Assembly (NCBI RefSeq): GCF_023091745.1
Contig: NC_068910.1
Coordinates: 180,103,170-180,167,169, forward strand
Length of the DNA stretch: 64,000 bases
Direction: 5' to 3'
From: Budorcas taxicolor
Taxonomy: Eukaryota > Chordata > Mammalia > Artiodactyla > Bovidae
The position numbers and the translations under genes were made by a program. The notes under the pieces are model-generated. The model was not told the origin of the DNA, ran no database searches, and was given only the letters and a program-made list of their open reading frames with translations. Below are positions 22,560 to 34,220 of the stretch, one piece after another. Position 1 is the stretch's first letter. Every line of letters begins with the position of its first letter.

Positions 22560-22705
22560 TTTTGTCTGGAACTTATGCCTGTCTGTTTACAGTCTGCTTT
22601 CCCTATGAGACCATAAGCTAATTGAAGGCAAGAAATATTTGCTGTTCATAGTTTATCTAATGGCAAAATTTCTGGCAAACACTGGAAATATTTGTTGAAT
22701 AAGTA
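22560..22705 (+). mobile_element. L2/MIR-like 3' end, diverged
   Basis: CCCTATGAGACCATAAGCTA, ATTGAAGGCAAGAAATATTT and GGAAATATTTGTTGAATAAG resemble the shared L2 3' terminus (transcript-end wording plus TTGTTGAAT). The stretch 22298-22559 may belong to the same L2 but is less clear. Confidence 0.5.
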
Positions 22706-25700
22706 TATTTTTTATACAAGTGGAAAACTGCCACATACTTCTACTTACATAGATAATACATAATATGATTTTTTAAAATGTATTCAAGACACATCTCAGT
22801 TTAAGTCTTATCAGTCTCCTGGTATAGACAAAGCTTAATGAGAAAACACCACATAGGAACTGAGTGTTTGCATAAGTGATGTTGTGAGCTTTACTTTCCT
22901 GTTACATGTATTAAATATGTGTGTATTTATGTCTCCATATAGCAAATTTATGTATGTATGCCAAGACTTTCTCCAGGTTCACCAATATGGGAGCACAAAT
23001 AATAATGCTTTTCCTTGATTGTGCTTCCTCTACTCAGCATGTATAAAATCCTGTCCAGGTATATTTTTTTGTAAAGCCACTGGAATGTGTCTCATTTGTG
23101 CTCATAAATATGCTCATGTTTCCTTCTCTTCTGAGGCAGATTCTTTTTCATGGCATCCTGCTTGAATTGCTGAAGACCAGAGATCTGACTGTCTACTTTT
23201 CTCTTGATACTTCCACTTGGTACTTGGTACTTCCACTTAGACCATCTGAGAACCACCTATCACCAATGGACATTATATCACTTAAGCTTCAAAACAGCAT
23301 GATATTCCTAGGTGAAGTGTGTGAAGATCTTTCCTTTTAAAGAGCTTATAGTCTGGATGCAAGTCCTTGTCAGGCAATGCTGGTTTGTTGAAATCCAGAA
23401 AGAAACCTGTTTGTCTATTTGGCATGGGAAAGAAAAGATGAGTTCAGGATGAACTCAGCAGCTGGAAAGTAAGTGGGTAAAGATCCTACGCAAGAGAGAG
23501 CTTACATATGTTGTACATAAACTCTGTTCAAGTCTCTAGCTAACCTCTGAAATTTGGGTGTGCTGGGTAGATTCTAAACAACTGAGTTTCTAAGCTGGCT
23601 AAAATAAATGAACTGAGATTTCAGAGATTTGAATTTGAATTTCAGCCATGAAATAAAATATCAGCACTTTTTAGGAACATAACAGAATCCAGAGTCTCCA
23701 TAACATATTCATAATGCTGAGATAGCAGTCTAAATTTATTAGATGGGAATAAATAAGAAATTGTCACGCATGCTTAAAGAACTTAAAGAGAAAAAGCTAT
23801 AAGTGGAGACCAACTTCAAAATAACCCAGATTTGGAAGCAGGCACAAATATTAAGTATCCATTAAAACAATGCTAAAAAGTATAGAGGAAAATATAAAGG
23901 TCAAGGCAATGGCAACTGGCGCACGTATTTGTGTATAGACATTCTTTCCTTCCTATAAAGTAACATTCATTATAAAAGCAGTGAAGACAGAAAATAGCTT
24001 GACATACACACTCAAAAGGAGTATTGAATTCAAATTTGTCCTATAAGACGTTCATTCATAATGAAGAATCATTTAAAATGTACCTTGTTTGGTGCTGGGA
24101 AGACAATAAAATATTTTAAAAATTAGATACAGTTTTTCCATTAACAGACCTAAGAATTGACTTTGAAATGTATTTTATGAAAACAATAGTCAAAAGTAGT
24201 CTGAAGCCCCAGAGGTAGGCAGATTTATTTTCAGATTTGGGGAGAAGTCCTAAAAGTAAGGCTTTAAGATGGAGAGACAGATGATATAGACCTTAAAAGA
24301 GGCTTAGATTTTTTTAATATGTGGGCTTAATAAAACAAGGTGAGCATCCAGGCATCCGCAGTAGAGAAAGTTCTAAATATAATGAAATGAAGTAGCTATC
24401 TTGGTTGACAGATATAATTTGTGACAACAGTGGTGAGAGAGAATGCACAGGGAATAAGTGGGTCCAGACTGCAAAATGCTGGGCCAAATACTTTAGTCAG
24501 GATTCTGGAAGATACTAAAAAGCCAATAAAAGACAAGTTATAAAGCCCAACATTTTTTTCCCTTGCAAAACACAAATGCAGAAATGATATCCATTATTTG
24601 TTGTTTGAGATTCCATTCATTACTTATTGCTTATGAGTCCATTCATTACTTATTGCTTGCAATTGTAGTCACCTGGTACAAAATGCAAATGGAATAGTTC
24701 TTGTAACTTCCATGCAGATCACTTTAATCAGTTAAGGATTACATTGTCACATGACAAATTTGAACAAAAAATAAGAAATATGTTATAAAATTAACATTTT
24801 GCTTACAAAATATGTGTAAGAGTTCATAGTTTCACAAAATATTTCACTATACTATTAGAAAAGCTTACCCCTACCAATTCTTGGGATAGGTGTGGCACAA
24901 ATTTAATTTCATGTTTACAGATGAAAATCAATGCATCAGATGCAAATTACAGTTAAATTATATGTTTGCAGATAAGTGAATCTTTCCTAAGACCCTTTCT
25001 TGTGGCCTTTTTTAATGAAAAAAATTCAGAAGATCAACTTTTATCAGGCAGTTATAAAATGACATTGACACTTTAAAATTATTGACAAACGAAAAAAAAA
25101 TTTAAAAGCCTAAGGTTAGGTAGGAAAACAAATCCTTTGTAAGTAATTTTTTTTTACAATATTTCAATGGGAACATTTTGGGGTTTTGGAATGTCAGGAT
25201 ATAATGTTACCAGGAAACCTCAAAACAGGGGAGACATGGAATTTTATGTCTTTGCTCCTATAATGCTTATTTTTATCCTTTGCATTACAGCTAATGACCT
25301 TAAGGAAAAGAGCATAGGCATGTGGCCATGCACACATTTTACTGCATGTAATATGTAAATTATTATATGATACTTTTAAACTCTAAATAGCTAATGCAGC
25401 ACTCAATCCCCCTCTCCAAATTTGATTTGTGGCATGGGATAGTGTTTACATAACCCTCTTGGAATAATCTATATTGATAAGTACGTAAATGTTCTGTACA
25501 TTTTGCAAATTCATATAGTGTATTTTGTCTAAAACATTTTCTCCAACAGTCTTAGGTAATACTCTATGAAAATAAGTCTCATTGCAGATATGAGTCACTC
25601 TCTCAAGATAAAATTGTCCTTGTAAATTATCCCATTGCTTAAAAAAAAATAAGTGTGTGTGTATTTGGGGCAAGGAAGCGGGTGTAGAAAACCTGATTTT

Positions 25701-26369
25701 TCTCTCCCAAAACGGAAAATAATTAACTCAATAAGTTTTGACATTACCATTTCACTTCCTCTTATTTTCTGGTTTTATGATATTAATATATATCAAAGTT
25801 TACTATTTAATCAAGAGCAGGAAGGCTAAAGAACTTAATATATTTCCATGCACTGAAAATCACATTGTGATCATAAAATACCAGATGGTACACTGATTAT
25901 AAGAACAGTGCACTGACTTTGTTTTGTTTTGTCTTCCTTTGAGTTTCCTGGTAGGTGCTTTGTGTTCTATGACTTTGGAATTTTTACAGTTATCCTTGGT
26001 ATCTGACTCTATTATTTTTATAAAGCCACTTATACCTAAGTCCCCTGAGAGCTGAGCTCACATATGCCTCTATGAAATCATCTCTTTAGGTTCTATTTAA
26101 TATGATTATTTGCACTAAAAACCATATAACAACAAAAGAGAACTTATAATTACAACTGGACCCCAATTCTTAATCAATATAAAGAAATATGGGCATATTT
26201 GAACAAGTTACATTTTTTCTGCTCTTTGTTGCTACTATTATCTCTAAATTTGCTCAAGAGCACAACTTCTAGCAACAATATTTAACAGCACAAGACTAAT
26301 CTTCTCTTATTTGGTCTTCACAAAAAATTATGGAATTGTATGAGTAACCTTGTATGAATAACATTGTAT
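22706..26369. other. Repeat-poor intergenic stretch 3' of SUCNR1
   Basis: About 3.7 kb has no young ruminant repeats and no supportable ORF. The right end may include the SUCNR1 3' untranslated region: an ATTAAA hexamer on the minus strand at 26101-26096 is the nearest poly(A)-signal-like word I found below the stop codon. That assignment is a guess. Confidence 0.5.
24612..24663. repeat. 26-bp tandem duplication
   Basis: A unit starting TCCATTCATTACTTATTG at 24612 recurs at 24638 with the first 21 bases identical, giving about two copies of a 26-bp period. Confidence 0.9.
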
Positions 26370-26596
26370 GCGCTTCCCCAGTAGCTCAGCAGTAAAGAAT
26401 CTGCCTGCAATGTGGGAGACCTGGGTTTGATCCCTAGGTCAGGAAGATCCCCTGGAGAAGGGAATGGCAAGCTACTCCAGCGTTTTTGCCTAGAGAACTC
26501 CATGGACAGAGAAGCCTGGAGGGCTCTAGTCCACGGAGTCACAAAGAGTTAGACACGACTGAGCAACTAACACACACACACATATACACACACACT
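26370..26596 (+). mobile_element. Bov-tA SINE with (CA)n tail
   Basis: CGCTTCCCCAGTAGCTCAGC, GGTTTGATCCCTAGGTCAGG and the body end at ACACGACTGAGCAACTAACA. A CA microsatellite follows (about 26567-26596). It lies about 400 bp beyond the SUCNR1 stop codon, antisense to the gene, and may be inside its 3' UTR. Confidence 0.92.
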
Positions 26597-26996
26597 CGAA
26601 TAATTTACAGAATATTGCCAATACAATTTTTTTTTTGTTTTTTACAATCTGACCAGTGATTAAACACAAACAACTTGCAACTTTATCTTCTGTTCCTTTT
26701 ACACTGATTGAGAGGGTCTTATATCATGTAGAATTTTGGACTTATGTGCTCAAACATTAGACAGTGCTGGTCCAACTCCTTTCAATGCTTAGGTCAAGAA
26801 ACCAATAAATACCTTCCATCATCTTCTTTTCACACACCCTGGGTCCAGTCCAGCATGCCTTTAAACCAGGGTCAAGTCTGTGGGCCTCTCTGAGTTATGT
26901 CTGAGTTAAACTCTAACCGATGTACAGCTGCTTCTGTAAAACAATCTGCTACACAGACATCTCACTATTCTTGAATGAAAATGTTAGTCCATGAGC
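26597..26996 (-). other. SUCNR1: Probable SUCNR1 3' UTR, first 400 bp
   Basis: This is non-coding sequence directly after the SUCNR1 stop. In the receptor frame, 15 further sense codons (26996-26952) follow the TGA before a TAG at 26951-26949. They resemble the C-terminal tail of human SUCNR1 (AH at the start, then SFKN). Confidence 0.6.
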
Positions 26997-27944
26997 TCAT
27001 CTTCTGAAGGATGTAAGGGCCTTGAAGTGGTGCCTCAGTTTATTCATCAACATCTCCCTGAAGTGATCTCCCAAAAGGAAATAGAAGACAGGGTTGATGA
27101 CACTGTTCAGAAAGGCCAACGGCCTTGTCAGGATATACAAGGAGTTGATGATGGCTTCAGTACATGGGGACTTCTTCCAGGTCTCCAGGCGTGAAGCAAT
27201 CCGGACATTTCGCATGACATGGTAGGGAGTAAAAAGCACAGAGAAGATCACAACTGCCATGATGACTAAGTGGAGAGGCTTCTCAAGGGGCAAAGCTGTA
27301 GTGAGCTGCCTGTTCCTCTGCTTTAGAAAGAGAGCAATCTTCAAATAAAAGAAGCACATCACAAAAAGGGGAATGAGAAAGCCCAGAAAGGTTAGACACA
27401 GGCTATAAATGAGGCTGTGATTGGGGTCCCCAGAACTTGCATAATCAGTACAGTTGTGGCTGTTGTCATCAGAATGTATAAAAAGAAGTATGGGCAGGAG
27501 CTCTAAGGTTACTAAACCCCAAATGGCCAAAGATATTAAAATAGCGAATGCTTTCTTTTGCAGGAGGTGTTCCCGGAAAGGATAGTTCATGAGCAGATAT
27601 CTATCGATGCTGATGAAAGTGAGGAAAAGAATACTGGTATAGAGGTTGGCATGAAGTACATATCGGTTGCTTATACACAGCACATATCCGTATGTCCATT
27701 TGCTCTGGGCGTACTGTCTCATCAGCATGGGAAGGGTACACAAAAAAGCCAAGTCACAGATAGAGAGGTTGAAGAGGTAGATGTTACTGCTGTTCCAGTT
27801 CTTCAGGCAGAAGAGGTAGCCAAAAACAACAGCAGTATTCCCAAGGATTCCCACAACAAACTCAATGCCATAAAAAATGGGAAGGTAGCAGCTTTCCAGG
27901 GCAGTCTGCACGGCCTGCCAGTGTTCACAAGTTGCGTTCCATTC
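26997..27944 (-). CDS. SUCNR1: SUCNR1 succinate receptor, coding exon 2 (residues 2-316)
   Basis: This class A GPCR of the P2Y-like cluster senses extracellular succinate at the plasma membrane and signals through Gi/Gq. With the ATG from exon 1 the protein is 316 residues. It shows an N-glycosylation site at N4 (NAT), seven membrane segments from about residue 22 to 293, GN at 36-37, LAFLCTLP in TM2, and DRY at 115-117. FTPYH lies at 239-243 in TM6 and NPVFY at 285-289 in TM7. C91 should bridge to C166 in loop 2, where N165 also starts an NCT sequon. The four succinate-contact residues of the human receptor (R99, H103, R252, R281) correspond to R95, H99, R246 and R275. Loop 2 is two residues shorter than human. 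The exon begins at GAATGG directly after a pyrimidine tract and TAG (27946-27945), so the frame cannot start here. A GTG at 27911 is internal. The C terminus is shorter than human because of TGG to TGA. Identification rests on remembered human and mouse sequences and is very secure. Confidence 0.97.
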   Translation of the reverse strand, partial: EWNATCEHWQAVQTALESCYLPIFYGIEFVVGILGNTAVVFGYLFCLKNWNSSNIYLFNLSICDLAFLCTLPMLMRQYAQSKWTYGYVLCISNRYVLHANLYTSILFLTFISIDRYLLMNYPFREHLLQKKAFAILISLAIWGLVTLELLPILLFIHSDDNSHNCTDYASSGDPNHSLIYSLCLTFLGFLIPLFVMCFFYLKIALFLKQRNRQLTTALPLEKPLHLVIMAVVIFSVLFTPYHVMRNVRIASRLETWKKSPCTEAIINSLYILTRPLAFLNSVINPVFYFLLGDHFREMLMNKLRHHFKALTSFRR

Positions 27945-28624
27945 CTAAAGAAAGGAGAGAAAACATAAGGATGAATCACTAAAGTAAGACCGAAAAAACT
28001 ACAAAATATCATTGCCTTCATTATTAGCATCATGATCAACAGCATCATCATCATCAAATAACACTTAAAATTTGAACTGCAGAGAGTTGGTTACATTAGT
28101 AAGAAGTGCGTATGTATAATACATAATTATATGCCTATATATCATTAATATATTATTTTTACCTATACTTACTGAGATCCTTTGAACTATATGCTAGATA
28201 CAGATGACAGTTGTGAGTAAAATAACATTCTCCATCTCAAATAACTTTTCCTCTCTTGGGAAAAATCAAGAAAGAAATAAGTTCATGTCATATAATGATA
28301 AAGATTGTCAGACATAAGGAAAAGCATATGCAAATGTCCAGAGATGGAAACATGCATAGAGGACTTGACAAACAGCAGAGAGACCAAGAGAAATTGCAGT
28401 GAAATAAGGGAGAAGTCAAGTTAACTTTGTCTTCAGGATTGACTGTGGTCCATAGCAAATCGCAGTAGTTCAACAAATTCTCTGAGCTATGTTTAACTGA
28501 ACCATAGACTAGAAGAGGAAATAGCGATTCTTACAACTTCAGTCTTGCAATTTTTGTTTCCATATTGGCAAAGGATTATGTTTATTGTATTATGTTTATA
28601 AAATACAACTCCAGTCTTTTAATT

Positions 28625-28820
28625 TTGCAACAAGAGAATATATTTATTGATATATGCCAAGCACATCATAAATATTATCTCTAATTTTCAGAAAAATCCA
28701 TTTAACTCAATTCCACTTCCATCCCACTAGACATGAGAAAAACCTGGGTTGAAGACCTAAATTACTAATCACAGGTCGCCAAATGTCAGGGCCAGAATTT
28801 GCCCTGCAGCCTACGGCACT
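28625..28820 (+). mobile_element. MIR SINE, diverged
   Basis: TATTTATTGATATATGCCAA, GCACATCATAAATATTATCT, CACAGGTCGCCAAATGTCAG and GGCCAGAATTTGCCCTGCAG follow MIR order. The middle is poorly preserved. Confidence 0.5.
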
Positions 28821-29279
28821 GCACACAGTAGATCCTTCCCTGTAAAACTGAGCAGGCTAATCGAAGAACCAAGCAGACTGGCTTCACTCTGTATTTGAAG
28901 TTATGTGAGTTTACTGTTCTCTCACATTACCAGCAATTTACTACATTTCTCATTGTCATACCTTTCCAATTTTTTCAAACCTCTGTCCTACTCATCATTA
29001 GCAGATGGTTTTGCCTGTGAATCCCTGAGAAGAACCTGGTCATTGGGCATCCACTCTCTGGTTCCTGCCTCTCTTACTATCCTCTCCTCCTTCCTTCCTG
29101 TGACAACAGAAAATATCTATTTCTCTTGGCTTACTTCAGATTGAACTCATCCCTGAGTTCTTAAGATTCCCACATGTTATTCTTCATCTTTTCAGCCGCT
29201 CCATCTCAACTTCATCCTTTCCAATGGCTCTGATATACTCTCATCTTGTCATAAAAGCAAGGCATATATAAGATTAAAC
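28821..29279. other. Intron 1, possibly more of the L2
   Basis: C/T-rich wording on the plus strand is like the L2 that follows, but I could not align it confidently. Confidence 0.4.
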
Positions 29280-29743
29280 AACTCTCCCTGGTTTCACATA
29301 TCTCTCTCCTTGTCATACACTGATCAACACTGGAGCTGTCTTCACTAGTTATTTTGACATCCTGACACTCTATTCCTTTTTCAACCTACTTTAGTTTGGC
29401 TTCTGATCCATCACTCTACCAAAATGGCCTCCGTCTTACTCCATCTAATGCTCATGTTTTTCAGTCATCTTATCTGACATCTCTTCGTACAACTATGTTT
29501 TTCCATTTTTCATAGAAGTACTCTCTTCTTTTGCCTTCTGTGACACGAAAATCTCCTAATTTTCCTTTCCTTCCCTCCCTGGTTGTGTTTTGAAGACTCT
29601 CTTGTGGTCTAAGCCTTCAAGGCCTAAGCATTAAATGTTGACTTCCTCAAGGATCAATGCTGAATCCCTTCTTTACCTAAACTCCTTTCTTTATCATAGC
29701 CCTTCTTTTCACGTCCATGGTGTCAATGGCATTGTCAATACCA

Positions 29744-29850
29744 TACACATGAGTTTGAGCAAACTCTGGGAGATAGTGAAGACACAAAAGCCTGGTGTGC
29801 TGCAGCCCATGGGGTCACAAAAAGTTGTTAGCACCTGAATAACAACAATC
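29744..29850 (+). mobile_element. BovB LINE, about 100-bp 3' scrap
   Basis: ACATGAGTTTGAGCAAACTC, GGGAGATAGTGAAGACA, GTGCTGCAGCCCATGGGGTC and a CTGAATAACAACAAT end are present. It is nested in the L2. Confidence 0.85.
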
Positions 29851-30189
29851 TAGATGCCTGGATGATTCAGTCCACTTTCTATCTTTAAGGACCATCCATA
29901 TATCCACCTATCAATGTACATCTCAGCCCAGCCCTGTCTTATAAGCGCTAGTTTATAGTTATTACCATAGATTGATCTCTCAGAGGTGCCTGTCTCTAGA
30001 CATCCTGTATAAGTTCTCCAACTTCCTTCTCAATCTTGCTGTACCTCCATCTAACTCAGTAAATGGCCACACCATTTACTGAAATGTTCCCCTTAGACAT
30101 CTGAGCAATGTCTTGAAGTCATCTGCAGCTCACCTCCAATAATGAATAAACAACCATGTGTTGTTGACTTCAATGTTTGGATATTTCTC

Positions 30190-30440
30190 TGCTGTTGCTT
30201 CAGTCATGTCTGACTCTGTGTGACCCCATAGACGGAAGCCCACCAGGCTCCCCCGTCCCTGGGATTCTCCAGGCAAGAACACTGGAGTGGGTTGCCATTT
30301 CCTTCTCCAATGCATGAAAGTGAAAAGTGAAACTGAAGTAACTTAGTTGTGTCCGACTCTTAGCGACCCCATGGGCTGCAGCCTACCAGGCTTCTCTGTC
30401 CATGGGATTTTCCAGGCAAGAGTACTGGAGTGGGATTTCT
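30190..30440 (-). mobile_element. BOV-A2 SINE
   Basis: The plus strand shows two complemented monomers joined by CATGAAAGTGAAAAGTGAAA. Each carries CCAGGCAAGA(A/G)(C/T)ACTGGAGTGGG-type sequence. Confidence 0.92.
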
Positions 30441-31022
30441 CTAATCTATCACTATTGCTTCATCTCTTTCATCACCATTCTAATCCAGGCCACCAGCATC
30501 TTGGACTATTTGATATTCTCCTATTGTCTTCTCACATCTTCCCTGGCACCCTTTCAGTCTACTTTCAACATGATAGCTAAACAATATTTAAAACCTCCAA
30601 TCAAAATTCTGATCATATTTCTCTCTGCAACCAAAAGGCTTGAATAATTTTCACAGTCTAAGGAATAAGTCCATAATTTTTAGTCAGACTTCAGTGCCAA
30701 CATGGTCTGGCTCCTGGACTCCACTTCAACCTCATCTAGCATTATTCTCCTCCTTTCTCATCTTTCTTCCTGTTGTTTGCATGCACAGAGAATTTTCCTA
30801 ATGTTCAGTTTGTTGAATTTTTCACTGACATTTTATATGATCTTTACTCCATCACATCCTCTGTCTTATATCTCCACTTCTTTCAGACTTCAGTTTAAGT
30901 GCAGTTCTCCAAGATAGGTTCTGACTCCCCAGTCTAATTAGCCCCCTGCCCATTGTATGCTTAGTTTTTTCTTAGCATTTTTCACGACTTTATCTTACAT
31001 ACAGTTTATCTTCTATACCTGG

Positions 31023-31585
31023 TTCAGTTCAGTTTAGTTCAGTCACTCAGTCGTGTCTGACTCTTTGTGATCCCATGAATCGCAGCACGCCAGGCCTCCC
31101 TGTCCATCACCAACTCCCAGAGTTCACTCAGACTCACGTCCATCTAGTCAGTGATGCCATCCAGCCATCTCATCCTCTGTCGTCCCCTTCTCCTCCTGCC
31201 CCCAATCCCTCCCAGCATCAGAGTCGTTTCCAATGAGTCAACTCTTCGCATGAGGTGGCCAAAGTACTGGAGTTTCAGCTTTAGCATCATTCCTTCCAAA
31301 GAAATCCCGGGGCTGATCTCCTTCAGAATGGACTTGTTGGATCTCCTTGCAGTCCAAGGGACTCTCAAGAGTCTTCTCCAACACCACAGTTCAAAAGCAT
31401 CAATTCTTCCGCGCTTAGCTTTCTTCACAGTCCAACTCTCACATCCATACATGACTACTGGAAAAACCATAGCCTTGACTAGACGGACCTTAGTTGGCAA
31501 AGTAATGTCTCTTCTTTTGAATATGCTATCTAGGTTGCTCATAACTTTTCTCCCAAGGAGTAAGCATCTTTTAACTTCATGGCTG
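31023..31585 (-). mobile_element. BovB LINE, 3' fragment in intron 1
   Basis: Reverse complement runs from the MKLKDAYSLG-like segment through LDSIFKRRDITLPTKVRLVK and MVFPVVMYGCESW to SILKEISPG and the CTGAACTGAACC end. It contains a 132-codon remnant ORF (31144-31542). It is co-oriented with SUCNR1. Confidence 0.95.
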
Positions 31586-31687
31586 GTACTGGTCTATAAA
31601 TACTTGCTTAGTGGAAAGAGGAACATAAACACTTGACTTTTTACAAAGCATTTATATAAATATTTCCTCTGAGGTCTAATAAGTGAT

Positions 31688-31826
31688 AAGTGAAAGTGAA
31701 AGTGAAGTCGCTCAGTCGTGCCTGACTCTTTGCGACCCCATGGATAGTAGCCTGCACCAAGCTCCTCCGTCCATGGCATTTTCAAGGCAAGAGTACTGGA
31801 GTGGGTTGCCATTTCCTTCTCCAGGA
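31688..31826 (-). mobile_element. BOV-A2 SINE, one monomer
   Basis: GTGAAAGTGAAAGTGAAGTC, GTCTTTGCGACCCC-like sequence and AGTACTGGAGTGGGTTGCC form the complement of the 3' monomer with its linker. Confidence 0.85.
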
Positions 31827-31897
31827 ATAAGTGATAAGTCCACCAAATTAAGCTCCTTGTTCTATTTTCGCATAAAAGCTGATGCTATATATAGTAT

Positions 31898-32105
31898 GAA
31901 AGTGAAAACATTAGTCACCAAGTTGTGTCTGACTCTTTTGCCACCCTATGCCTTCCAGGGCCCTCTGTTCATGGAATTCTCCAGGCCAGAATACTCGAGT
32001 GGGTTGCCATTCCCTTCTCCAGGGGATCTTTCTGACCCAGGGACCAAACCCAGGTTTCCCACACTGCAGGCACAGTCTTTCCCATCTGAGCCACCAGGGA
32101 AGCCC
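31898..32105 (-). mobile_element. Bov-tA SINE
   Basis: This is the complement of a near-complete copy: TTGTGTCTGACTCTTTTGCC, AGTGGGTTGCCATTCCCTTC, CAGGGACCAAACCCAGG and GAGCCACCAGGGAAGCCCC. Confidence 0.92.
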
Positions 32106-32494
32106 CATATATAGTATGACTAATATTAAAAATTAGCAATTGTAGTAGTGCTATCTATGATTTAGATATATAGTCGTAGAAGGTAAAATTTAATATATGT
32201 CTTCTAGGATCAAGTTTAAAAATTTAAATTAGCTAAAATATTGAAATTTACACATGAAGTTAATAAACCTCAGAAAGTTCAGGACAGATACTAAAATATT
32301 CCTATTGATGAGATTCCAGATGATTTTTATTGTGTCCTTTCTGCTTTGGTTTATTTGGACTATTTTTACTTCCAAATCAGCATGTGTGATATTAAACATT
32401 TCTAGAAATACAGTAGAAGTCCAATGATATTTACAAAATACAGGCTTTATTTTTCAGCTCACTGGTAATTTTTCAACATTATTTTTTACTTTAT

Positions 32495-32660
32495 TCCCAG
32501 TGACTTCCCATTCCATGATTCTGGAAGTTCTCTCTTCCTTGTCTTCTGTGATATGGTGATCTCCTTGTTGTCTTTTTTCTCTCTTTGTAGACCCTTTTAC
32601 AGTCTAATCTTTCTTTGCCCATGTTGCAAATTATTAGAGTTTTTCAAGATCATTTCTAGG
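32495..32660 (+). mobile_element. L2-like fragment
   Basis: TGTCTTCTGTGATATGGTGA, TCTCCTTGTTGTC and CTTTGTAGACCC resemble the L2 segment seen at about 29530-29600. It is short and diverged. Confidence 0.4.
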
Positions 32661-34220
32661 CTACTTTGCAATTTTGTGAATACTCAAAATGCTGGTGCAT
32701 GCACCCAAATGAATATTAAACCAGTAGGAAGTTTCATTACAACAAGAAGCTTACTTGTTTTGTTTTTGAATTTCCTCTTTTTCTAATTATAATTCTTTCT
32801 GCCTAGTCAGTGCTTAAATGTACTGACTTATGTCAGCAGCTTATGTGTAGCATAAACATTTGGCTGCCATGGAAGTAAGGATAATGTTGTCTAACATTTT
32901 CAGACCACTATAACCTCACCTGGATCCACTAATTTTAGATTTCAATTAGTATGAGTGTGTCTTTAGTGTGGTAATCACAGTTCTAAAAATTGAAGTAACC
33001 TAGTCCTTTAAGCAAAAGTCTTGTTGAAGATGAATTTCCCTCATGAAAAATGAATATACTCTTTGCTCTTTAGTGGTTAAATTCTTAAATTTTGGAAATA
33101 GAAATCATGATAAATATGTTATAGCTGATTTGGATGAATTATTTTTAACAGGTTTTTTTTTATTAGATGTTGGCAATTAAAGTGAAACCTTTAATTATAT
33201 TTATAAAAATATATCTAGATTTGTTAGAGGTATTAAACTATAATATTCAAATTACATAAGTAGATCACTAGTTCTCATTTTTAATTTGGGAACAAAGTAT
33301 TACTTTAATTGTATTCAGTTTTTTTTAAATGTACATTTTTGACACAAATTTAAAACTGTTTGATAGTCTATTAGCTTTTAAAGTGTTTTTCTTATAATCA
33401 TCACAGTGAGATAAAGAACATTTATGAAATTTTAATTCTTAACTACTTCAAGACTATATAACAATATAAGTATTTATAAACAAATTGCTTTTTCACTGAT
33501 AAATAATTTGAATGAAAATATTTACACTGAAAAGATATAATCATTCAATATGAATGACTTCATCTTTTTTATATTTTTGTATATTCCAGAAATTATACCA
33601 GAAATCAAAGGATTAAAGGCTGATAGAATGGTTTCAAATTGTGTGTTTATGAAAGTTCTGGAAGATATAATAGCAATAGTTTCTACAATTTTCTCCTTTT
33701 CCTTGGTGAACTATAAATATTCTTAAAGAATATAATTTTTACAAACAAATGCTAAATCTCATTTTTAGAATGGCTTAAAATTTCTTCTAACACATTATTT
33801 TCTGAGCATGTAATTATTATACATTATAGATTGTTTCATCTGATCTAGAAACTTTAGTTATTTTCTATAAGTATTTATATCTATCTAAATAAGTCCAATT
33901 ATTCTTTTTGTTGAAATATGTTACCAAGAATTAGCAAATAAAATAAATAAACCCCTTTTAATAAATTAGATTTGTATTTGGCAATTAAAACAAGACATAT
34001 AATTTGGCAAAAAAAAAAAATGTAGAGGAAACAACTATGACTTTCTTTTGGCTTCTTTTCCTATTCTTCCTGTACTTACAAATGACGGTTCAGACAGCTC
34101 GTTTAAACATTGCTTAAAATCTTAATTGCTCACAGACCACTTTTAAAAGAAACCCCTGACTAATGGGAGGTCTAGAGTTACTTTATATACCTGGAAAACA
34201 TGAATTGCATTAGAGCTTAC
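32661..34220. other. Repeat-free, AT-rich part of intron 1
   Basis: No recognised repeat or ORF. A poly(A) run lies near 34009-34020. Confidence 0.6.

Larger units (their letters stand above)
29280..31020 (+). mobile_element. L2 LINE, antisense in SUCNR1 intron 1
   Basis: Diverged L2 wording appears in order along the plus strand: TCAACCTACTTTAGTTTGGC, TTCTGTGACACGAAAATCTC, TCTAATCCAGGCCACCAGCA, ATCTTCCCTGGCACCCTTTC and CATGGTCTGGCTCCTGGACT. It continues to the CATTTTTCACGACTTTATCT region near its 3' end. It is interrupted by a BovB scrap (29744-29850) and a BOV-A2 (30190-30440), and its 3' end is cut by the BovB at 31023. Confidence 0.7.
27945..34220 (-). other. SUCNR1: SUCNR1 intron 1, phase 0, about 6.3 kb
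   Basis: Donor GTAAGC at 34220-34215. The acceptor tract TCTCTCCTTTCTTTAG ends at 27945. The intron separates the start codon from the rest of the frame. It contains a MIR, an old L2, two BovB pieces and several SINEs. 28027-28056 has a small CAT-repeat run. 28060-28624 shows nothing clear. Confidence 0.85.

Noticed and set aside
27558..27968. 136-codon ORF on the plus strand opposite SUCNR1
   Set aside because: It mirrors the receptor exon codon for codon, has no domain of its own, and is a composition shadow of the real gene.
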